From positions 163,642-227,641 of the forward strand of contig CAUYUJ010014343.1 of assembly GCA_963575745.1 (NCBI GenBank): a stretch of DNA of 64,000 nucleotides, in the 5' to 3' direction. Source of the DNA: Prorocentrum cordatum. Taxonomy: Eukaryota > Sar > Dinophyceae > Prorocentrales > Prorocentraceae. A model generated the notes under the pieces. The model did no database searches, was not told the DNA's origin, and saw only the letters and a list, made by a program, of their open reading frames with translations. Shown piece after piece: positions 34,901 to 45,300 of the stretch (positions are counted from its first letter, which is position 1; the number at the start of each line of letters is the position of its first letter). Position numbers and translations under genes: made by a program.

Positions 34901-37900
34901 CCTCTTGCTCCTATCGTACTGAGGGACCACATCCCAGAACTAATTTCGAGCACCCAGGAAAGCATCGAAACGGTATCGAACGAGTGTCGCCTCCCAGGGC
35001 CCGACACGTGAAAACCCTCAAGTGTCGGTACTTTCTGGTTGTTCGAAATTCTTTCTGGTGGTCAAGGCTAACTAAAGTAGGTTGGAGCATCATTAATCTA
35101 CGACAGGTCCGTGTCGTGTAGACCCCAACGTTAGATCATCGTTCAACTCTAAACGATCGGTCGTTCCCGCAACGTCCGGTCGTTCAACATCGGTCGATTC
35201 CCGGTCGCTGCCGGCGTTCAACATTGAACGCCGGCGGCGGGGTCGCCGCAGGTCGACACGACGTGGACCTACCGTACACAGACGCCCTCCGACGAACTTT
35301 GCATGTACTTGCAAGGAGGGGATGGTGTGCAAAGTCGCTGGCTCCCAGTGGTGATGTATACACCGCCACCCTCCCCTGAGGCCCCGGAGCAATCCAGTGC
35401 AGGGTGTCTGCGTTTCTTTTGCGGCGGAGGGGACGAGCCTTTTCAGAATGCTCGGCAGTCCCCGGGCCTTGTGATAAGTTTTCCAAGCCTCCCCCGACGG
35501 CACAAAAAACTTCTCAGAAGGCGCGAGGGCTTCTGAGAAATCCCCCCCACCTTCTGAGATGGCCTGCTCCTTCATACTTCCCCCCCGTGCTCGCCGCCAA
35601 CTTCTGAAACCTTTCAGTGGACCCGCGATATCCGTGCTCGTGTGGGTCATGGTGGGCGAGGTAGCAGTAATGCTCGTGCTGCTCGTCGCGCTGCTCGACG
35701 TTGCACTCGAGGTGCTCGTCATCGTCGAAGTCGACAGCGATGTGCTGCTCGACTCGGTCGAGGTGGTGGCCGTCGAGGTGCTCGTCTCGCTGCTGCTTGT
35801 CAACTGGATATTTCCCCGACGCCTCCTTCCACTCTCCGCGCGCCCCCTCCCTCTTCATCCCGTCCCCTGGCCGCCCCTCCCCCCTCCAAGTAGTCCTCCC
35901 CCTCCTCCCAGCTCCATCCTGCATCCGACGTCCACTCCGTCCGCCGCCCTTCTTCCACCACCACCGCTCCGAGGAGGGGGGGAGGAAGGGGCAGGGGAGG
36001 AGCGGGAGGGGGGGGGGTGGGGAATCTCGCTCGTCCTAGATATGCCCTGGGCAATTTTTAGCGTCTCAAGCTCGGCGTTTTCAAAATCAGTTGTTTTGGC
36101 GCTTTCGGTCCCATCAACAAAACAAAAAGTTCACGGAGTTTTCAGATCAATTGACTGCGTGGCTTAACGCTGCCGTCCACGACGTCCTCAGTTTGGTATC
36201 CTTGCGTCTAGTAATCCCTTTTGTACTGTAATGTTTTCCTCTTGCTCTTCTCCAGCCGTCTCTGCGGCCTTGCCGCGGGGCCTGTGGGCCTGTATCGCGC
36301 CGGTGTTAGACTGGCGTCAGGGCGTTCGCATGTTTTTGCTCTGCGCGCGGAGCGGGAGAAACGGGAGGCAGCAAAAACGGGAGAAAACGACGGGGAAGCC
36401 AATGAGCAACCCTCGAACAAAAACAAACAATGATAAACAACATGATCCACACCGAAAGCCCGAAACACGCCAGAACAACTACCTTCAAAACGCGCCAAAG
36501 GAACGTCGCGTTTGCTTTGCGTTTCTAGCCTGTCCAAAGCCCAAAGACACAACAGATAAACAACAAAACGCCCGGGGCGTTGTAAGGTTAACCAGGGGAA
36601 TCCGGGAAGGGAGGGAGGAGGGAAGGGGGGGAAGGGAAGGGGAAGGAGGGGGAGGAGAATGGGGGAACAGGGGGAGGGACAGAGAGTGAGATGGGGTTCG
36701 AAGAGGAGGGGGAGGGAGAAGGGTAGAAGGAGGATGGTGAGGGCGAGGGGAAGAAGCGGGCTCCAATCGCCGAGCTCCAGAGCTCCAAGGCGGCCCCATT
36801 TATTATCTCCCTCCCCCCCCTCCTCCATCATTATCAGCCACATCATCAGCATCCTTAGCATCCTACTCACCACTGCCAGCATCAGCAACAGTACCATCAT
36901 CATCACCATCATCATCACCTCCGTCACCACCATTATACCAACTCACCATCAACACCATCATCACCAGCACTACTAGAATCAGCGTCATCCTGTTTATCTT
37001 CCTCCTCCCCCTTTTCGTCATCATCAGCATCATCATCGTCACCGCCATCACCAGAAACAGCCTCATCAGCCTCATCAAGAACCATCATCATCACCATCGC
37101 CGTCGCCAGCAACAGCAAGAGCATCACCATCATCATTATCACCATCATCATCAGCAACATCATCATCAACATCATCATCGCCACCGTCACGACCATCACA
37201 ACCATCATCATCATCATCAGCATCAGCAGCATCATCATCATCATTACCACGGTCAGCTCGCCATCATCACCAACATCGTCATCATGATCACCACTGACAT
37301 CGCCGGCATCAACATATCGTCAGCATTTTCGTCATTGCCATCACGATGTGCATCGCCACGAGATGTCTGCGAACTTCGGTGTGACGTTTGGCGTGACGCG
37401 CTCTTGCGCCAAAGTGATCTGTCGGCGAAGAGAGGAGATGTGGACGTATGAGAAAGGAGGTGCTCTTCAGAGAGGCTTGGAGGCATCTGAGAAGGCGCGC
37501 CAGAAAGCGGGAGGCCCTCCAAAGAAAACCCCCTGCCATCTCCAAGGTCTCCTGTTGTCCAACCGCTCTTGGCGCGCCGTCAACGTCTGGTCTGTTTCAC
37601 CACCTTGACCAAGGTCATTTCCTCTGTATCTAATCATTGTTGTGACGGCCCCAGGGCCCAGGAACGACATTCGAGCATACAAAGTGATTGAAGCCTGTGG
37701 GCGCCTTCGAAGCGCCAGGGGCGTGGGTCTCCTCCTCAAGGAAATAAGCCAGGCGGGCCTGATAAGGGTTGAGCCGTGCCTCCACTCGCCCGCGTAGCGC
37801 TGGCGGGGGCCTTGCTGGCGCGTCCACGCCTTGCACCCCCTACGCCCCTGCATCCCCACTCTCTCACTTCCCAGGCCGGCCACGCTCGGTGAGCAGGCGG

Positions 37901-39882
37901 CAAGCGGCAGCGGGCCGTGGCCTCCCGCAGCGATCAACCAGGGTATGGCCTGCTCAGCCTCGCCGCGAGGCGCGGTCTCCACGGCTCGAACTCGAGCTCG
38001 GACCAAAACTCCGCGGGATCCTGAACTGGACCTCGTTGGAACCTTTTGCGAGCCTCTCTCTAGGCTTTTGCCGCCTTCTCGAGGCGGTCGGTAAACGAAT
38101 TCGGAAAAGCAGGAGTGACACCGAAACGAGCACGCACCCTCTGAGCCGTCCATCTTCTCCCCAGACCCGAGGCACCGCCCCGACCCCCTCAATCTCTGGC
38201 CCAGCAGGATTAGCGGGCGAGTCTCCTCGCGAACCAAGACAACCAGCACGTGCGAAGTCATGCATCGGGGGCTTGCGCGAGGGTCCAGAGACGTAACCTT
38301 CTTGTACTGCGGGGCCCTCCCTGGGAAAACGGCCCTCCAATGCTCTCTCGCGCTGGCGTCGGAAAGCCACAGTGAGAGACGAAGGCAGGCAAGGTCGGCA
38401 CGGGTTTTCAACGCCCCTCACGCATAGGCCACGCACCTGGTGCAGAAAATAATTGACGACCCTAGAGCGATCGGGAAACCGTCGGGGCCATAGACTTTAG
38501 AAATCGAAAGCGCATGTTTGGTGAAACGCATAAGCCTGGCCAACCATGGGGCTTCTTCTTTCCACGACACCGCATCGGTCGCGACTCGGAGCCTTGGGAG
38601 CTGCAGGAGCTGGGTTACTCCAACTTCGTCGGCCTCGCGGCCGAGCTTCGCTTCCAGACCCTGACCCTCATCAGGGAGTGCCCTTGTATCCTTTTCCGTC
38701 TTCTCCTCTCTTTCCTTTTTACGTTAGGCCAACATTAGTTATGTAGCTGTTGCGCTCGTGAGACAAATGTGCAGATCCAAACCGACCTGACGCAGAGGCA
38801 CAGGCAGGCCACCTGGCAGGCGCCGCAGCAACATCATTCTCCTCCTCCTCCTCCGCCGCCTCTTCATCCTCTTCCTCATCCTCCTCCTCCTCTTCCACCA
38901 CCTTTTGCCCGTGCCACGTCTTTGGGTCTCCAGAGTCCGCTTCCCCCGCCCCTCGAAGACGGGCTGGCCCGGCTCACCGCTCACCTGGGCCGGCCGGGGC
39001 CACGTCGCGAACCCGGGCCTGCCTCGCAGAAGCCCCCCCCATCTGGGCCAGCGGACCCAGACCCCCTCGAGCCATGACCAAACACACGACTAGATCTGTG
39101 TCGTTACGTTCGGCCTCTGAGGGCCATTGCCGGGCATCGGGGCGGTCAACAAAAGAAACAGAATGACACACCGGTCCCGGGGAACCGCCTGGGACTTCCG
39201 GGGGGCCCGTGCTGAAAACAAATCGGGACATCGCACGTCTGGGAAGGAGGAACGGCTCCACGTGGCTCCGAAACCCAGGTCAGCCAGAGGGGACCCGAGG
39301 AGCCCGGCTGAGTCCCGTAAGGGTTGACCCCCCGCTGCGCGCGCATCGCCCGCCGCCCCCCCCCACCTCCTGCGGGCAGGAATCACCCCGGGGGGCAGCC
39401 GCGAGAGCCGCAGGGCGGGAGATCTTCTGAGAGGGCCCCCCACTGCCTTCTCAGAAGACAAGGAATCAACGCGGGCTCTGATTGGTGTGCAACCCAGGCG
39501 CTCTGACCTGGTCTAGTGACGTACTTTCCTCGTCGAGCGCTCCCCGTGATTCATAAGCCTCTTTTGCATTTTGCACCATCACCACCACCACCAAGTTGGA
39601 GGGGGGAAGGAGGTTGAGGACGAGGAGGAGGAGGAAGAGGAAGAGGAGGAGGAGGAGGAGGAGGAGGAGGAGGAGGAGGACCCCCTCCCCCTCCAAATTG
39701 GGGTGGTGGTGGAAAACAGGCCCATCAGTGATGGGCCCTAGCTTCGCAAGCAGCAGCCGCAGAGGGGGGGGGGTCTGGGCCCGCGGAGGCTGTCGAGAGC
39801 ACTGCCCGGCTGCAGTCGACGCACGACGAGCGGTCGCAAGACAAGGAGGAGGCGGAGGTGGAGGAGGCTCCCCCCCTCCTCC

Positions 39883-39914
<32 letters not shown>

Positions 39915-41989
39915 CTCCTGCTCCTCCTCCTCATCATCCCCCTCCTCCCCCTCCTCCTCCTCCTCTTCGGGGGAGGAGGATGCAAGGACCCTTGGGCGTC
40001 CAACTTTGAACAAAAACAAAAGGGCGCTGCACGCATTCTACAAGACCGTGACAAACTATGCGCGGCACGCCAGGGTCTATTCCTGGGGTACTTGATCAGC
40101 CGCACTCCTCAAATCATGAGGGCATTGGACACGGACTGGCTTCCTGAGGGATCCAAGGGTACGCGGCCGAAATAGCATCGCGGAAGATTGCAAGTCATCC
40201 GTCCGATTCGCCTCGGGAGGGAATGCGCAAGCTTCTTCCCCCGCAAGGAATACGCACCCAGCGCTCACATTCCAACTGATAAATGGACCCTCTCCATCCC
40301 CAGCCTCGCGGCATCCCCTTGCCGACAAACCCCCCATGAGAGGCTGCGACCGTGGTGCTGCTGGAGCCTGATGAGCTTGTCGCGGTCGAGGTGCTTGTCT
40401 CACTCACCGTGGACAGCGACGTTGAGCTCTGCGTCGTGGAGCTCCACGTCGTGGTGCTCATCGTCGTGCTACTGGTCTCACTGGTCGTAGAGACCTGCAC
40501 GCATAGGGCTCCCCCCTCGACAAATGAAGTCCGACCGAAACAAGTCCCGATCGAACCCCTTCGTGCTTTCCTGATTGGCGCGCATGCCTCAGAGCGGATT
40601 GCCAAATAGTTAGGCACACTTTCATCACCACTTGCCATCCAAGGCGCCTCCCTCCCAGGGACAACCCTGGCAGGGCTTCCCGACCGCATCCGGCGAAGGA
40701 CACGAGGGCCCCCTGGGAGGCACGGAGGAGGAGGAGGAGGAGGAGGAGGAGGAGGAGGAGGAGGGGAAGGAGGAGGAGGAGGAGGAGGAGGAGGAGGAGG
40801 AGGAGGAGGAGGAGGAGGAGGGGAAGGAGGAGGAGGAGGAGGCGAGGAGGAGCATCAGGCCACGGAAGGAACCCCAGCAGGGACGGCACCCCTGGAACGG
40901 ACAGCGGTCGGAGGTCCGCGCGGATTGCTTGGATCGGCGCTGTGCCCCCCTCTCCCTGGCGCGCGGAGCCCGCCAGGGCGGCGGCGCCGACAAGGGCCCG
41001 ACACGGATCTCAGACATCCGCGCGGATCTCTAACAACTTATGCTTGTGACGATGTTTGGCCTTCGATTGTCTGGGTCACTCGTCGGTCGGGAGACGAGGG
41101 TAGAAACAGGATGCAGGAAGGTGATTGAAGCAGATTGGGCTGTGGCCCGCCCCTTGGAGAGGACGAAAGCGGGAAGAACGTGGACAGCTCGGTTACTGAA
41201 GTAGACGGGCGTCTGAGATATGTTGGCATCTGGGAGTTCAGGCGGACCTGCTTTCAGCGACCGATGGGCACTTCACACTTCGTGATGAAACGGAAGGGGT
41301 CACAGCCCTCCAAGACGAGCAATTCCCGACCCCCTCAAACCAGCCATGAAAGAGCGGCCTTTTGCTCAGACCGCTGGAAACCTCCATGACAGCTCAAGCC
41401 AGACCCCCACAAAGAATCGAACCCCCTCCCTTTCACGATCAAAAAAACCTGGAGCCTTTCTCATCCCCTTCGGATGCTCCTCCTCCTCCCCCTTCCACCC
41501 GCGCCAAGCATCGAGGACCGTTGTGCTGGAGCCCGAAGTGGTGCTGGAGCTCGAGCTTGCGGTGGTCGAAGTGAGGCTGACGGACGTGAGGGTCGAACTG
41601 ACCGTCGTCGTGCTCGACACTGAAACCGAGCTAGACGTCCTTGGAGCAGAAGCAGATCGCATATTGAACTTTTGAGAGAGCGTCTGTTGTGTGCGCCTCA
41701 CTGGTGCGAGATACAAGCCTCCCCCGCCCTGGAGTCGTCACCACCCACTTGAAAATCCCCCCTTCCTCTCTGGAACCCCTCCCTCTTCCTCCCAGGCGAG
41801 AACCTCCCCCCTCCCAAACCCCGCCCATCCTGCCGAAATTCCGCGAGGAGGGCGTAACAACCCTTCCGAATTTCGGGGGGAGGTTCGAACCCCACCCCAA
41901 CCCCCGCCGCGTCGTCGTCGTCGTTCTCGTCGTCGTCGTCGGTTGGGCGGGCAGCGGGAAAACGTCTTCGAAGTCGTCGTCGCCGAGTA

Positions 41990-42024
<35 letters not shown>

Positions 42025-42167
42025 TCGTCGTCGCCGTCGTCGTCGTCGTCGTCTGCCTGGCGCCTGCGTGGCGCTGGGCATGGCGCCGAGCGTCGGTCGG
42101 GCGGGCGGGCGGGACACATCGTCGTCGTCCTGTGTCGACGGGCCGGTCGGTCGGGTTGGCGGGACAG

Positions 42168-42200
<33 letters not shown>

Positions 42201-42366
42201 AGGCGGCCGGTCGGTCGGTCGGTCGGTCGGGCGTCGCCGTCGTCATGGGCAGTAAGGCGGGCGGGCGGGACACGTTGTCGTCCTCGTCGTCGTCGTGGTC
42301 GTCCTGGTCCTCGTCGTCGCCCTCGCCCTCGCCGTCGCCGCCGCCGTCGCCGTCGTTGTCGTCGTA

Positions 42367-42399
<33 letters not shown>

Positions 42400-45300
42400 T
42401 CGTCGTCATGTCGTCGTCGCCGTCGTCGTCGTCGTCGGCGTCGCCGTCGTCGTCGTGGGCGACTTCGTCCAGTCGGACGGGCGGGCGGGGCGTTTCGTCG
42501 ACGTCGTGGGCGGGTGTTGGCGAGTCGGCAGGGCAGGCAGACGGGACTCATCGTCGTCGTAAGCGTCCCCATGAATCTCCGATCCTCGTCGTCATTTGCC
42601 GGCGCCAGGGGGGGGTCGCCAGCGCCCAGGGGGTGGAGGGAGGCTGAACGCCCCCCCCTTGCCCGACAGTGACGCGGGAAAGGGGGAGGAGAGTTTCCCA
42701 ACTCTCCCCCCACCCTCCGCCGACTTTTGACGGGAGGGGGTCGAACACCCCACATGGCTTCCTCCCAGCGTGCTCAGAAGACGCTTATTCAAACTTTTGG
42801 ACGCTTCGACATGGTTCGCGCCAACGGAGGTCTCGCAAACTAAAAGAGAAGATGAGGGAAAAGATGCCAGCGCGTTCACCGCAAACAAACGATTCGTGGA
42901 GCATCGCGTCTAGAAGCCTCACATGTGCGTGTGCCACTCCATGCCTGGAGGCCCACTGCGGCGTGTGAAACCCTACACGTGTGGAGCCACGCGCGGGTGC
43001 GGGACCCTGCGCGTGGGACCCCATGCGCGTGGAGCCCCACCGGCGAAACCAAAAGGCACCGACACCGGTACTCCCCGGACCTGTCCTGGGGTGCGTTCTG
43101 ACCAGGATTTGGAGGCGAATCCAGCGGCGGCGACGATGACCTCCCAGAAGGCCCAAAAAGGGAACAAAGAGGGGGGGGGAGGGGCCGTCCTCCTCTTCCT
43201 CCTCCTCCTCCTCCTGCTCCTCTCTTACCCACAGGAGGAGTCCATGGCGGTTCTGGCGGCCAAGGCCGTCGGCCAAGGCCACAGCGGTCCAAGGGAGAAA
43301 AAGGAGGAGGAGGAAGAGGAGGAGGGAGGAAGAAGAGGACCAAGGTGTTCGGGCAAGTTGACCCTTCCAACCCCATCCTCCACCCCGTCCTTCGCTCACC
43401 GCATTTGGCTGTCCCGTCCTGTCCTGGCCTGTCCCATTCGAATGCGCCGTTCCTCAGACTGCACCGATTCCTAACCTGCGACGTCGCGTGCCAGCCAATC
43501 TTTCCTTTCTCGGTCGCCTGCCAGCTACCGCTCGTCCTCCTCTGGAGGCCTCAGTTGGCACTTTGGCTCACGCGCCGCCGCCGCTGGGTCGCCCCGCCGA
43601 CCCGCCGCCTCGCCGATGCCGCCGACGACCGACGCCCGCTCCGCGAAGGCGACGCTGGACGCTGCGCGCGGCGCAGTGCTGGCGACGCACGCGGCGGCTG
43701 GGCTTGCGAGCGGCCAGCGGGAGGCGGTACGCCTCATCCGCGCCGCCGAAGGCCTGCTGCGCACGGCGGTGGCTGTGCTCGCCACGCCCTCCTCCCCCGC
43801 GCTCGTCGCGGCGCCCCTGGCGGATCCAGCGGCTTCCTCGCGCAGGAGGCGGCGGCCCCGCGGCCGCGGCGGCTCGAAGGGCGGGGACGAGAACGGCAAG
43901 CACTACATCGTCGCTGACGGCATGGACATCGACAAGGGGTCGGCGGGCGAGGTGGCCACGGGGGCTGGCGCCCCGCCTCAGCCGATGCTGGAGGACGACG
44001 CTTGGGCCGACGAGCTGCCCGTGGTGATGCAGGCTCGTGGCCCGCCTGCCAGCACAGACCAGCGCGAGGGCAAGGGCAAGAACGCGGGCAAGGGCGGCGA
44101 GAGCGGCGGCAAGGGCAAGCTTGGCCACCTCGAGGTGTGGCAGCTGAGGAACCTCGTCGTCCGCCTGCGGGAGCGCGCTGGGCTGCCTCCCGCTCCCGAG
44201 ACGGCCCCCTTCGACCACGGCGTGCTGGTCGCAATGGCCGTCGAGCTCGAGGAGTTGGCGGCCTCGTCCGACGGCACGCGTGGCGGGGGCTCCGGAGCGG
44301 CTGGTGGCCGTCGAGCGCGTGGTGGTCCACGTGGTGATGGTCCAAGGCCCGGGGCGGCCGGCCGCGGGAGGAGCAGCGGGGGGGGGTGGTAGGCGGCCTC
44401 GCCGCTTCGCGTGCAGGGCCCTCGCCCCTTCCCCCTCCCGCGGACATGGACGGCATTGACAAGTCCGTCCACGTGTGAGCTCGACTGCATCGAGTTCGCG
44501 GTCGGGGGGTCTGGCTCCTCAGGTGGAGACCAGGCCCCCCGCGGCGGGAGGCGGGGAACACGCGCCCTCCTGAGGCTCGGTCATCCTCTGGAGGCCTCGA
44601 GACCGAAACGGAGAGATCGAACGTCAACAAGATTGATCCTTGATCCTCGATCCTCCTCCTCCTGCTCCTCCTCATCCTTTCCTCCTCCTTTTCCCTTTCT
44701 GACTCGCCTGCCGTCTCCTTCCCGTTCTCCGCCTCCGGCGCTGGCACCATCCCTGTGGGAACTACGTAGGCCATGCGTCCGTCTTGGGCCGTCTGTCTGG
44801 GTTTCACCTGCAGCCTGGAAAGGTCTCGCCTCCTCCTCCTCCTCCTCCTCCTCCTCCTCCTCCTCCTCCTCTTCCTCCTCCTCCCCCTCCCCCTCCCCCT
44901 CCTTTTCCTCCCCCTCCTCCTCCTCCCCCTCCTCCTCCTCCTCCTCCTCCTCCTCCTCCTCCGCCTCCTCCTCCTCCTCCTCCTCCTCCTCCCTGTCGTA
45001 CCCCGAGGCGTGTCGGTAGGGCCAGACGGCGTTTCGACCGAGACGTCCTCGCCGCCTTCTGGCTCTGAAGTTGACAAGTTGAAGGGGGCTTCACGGCTGG
45101 GGGGCGGCCGTCTGCAAAATGCGGGTCCCGCCGCGGCGCGCGCACGTTCGCTTCAAGCATGAGCAGGAGCTGCACAGATCGGGGGCAGGTGGTTTTCAAA
45201 CTGTGGGCCTCGCCTCAGCGCCGCGCACGCTCGTCTCACAAGTTTACAGAGAGCTTCACGGCTGACGCCAAAGGTGTCTCAAACTGTGGCTCTTGCCTCA

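Noticed and set aside
37467-38411. 314-codon minus-strand open frame
   Set aside because: The plus strand is also open, no recognised motif, no acceptor or donor context, and it lies in an intron of the mucin-like gene. Kept as unsupported.
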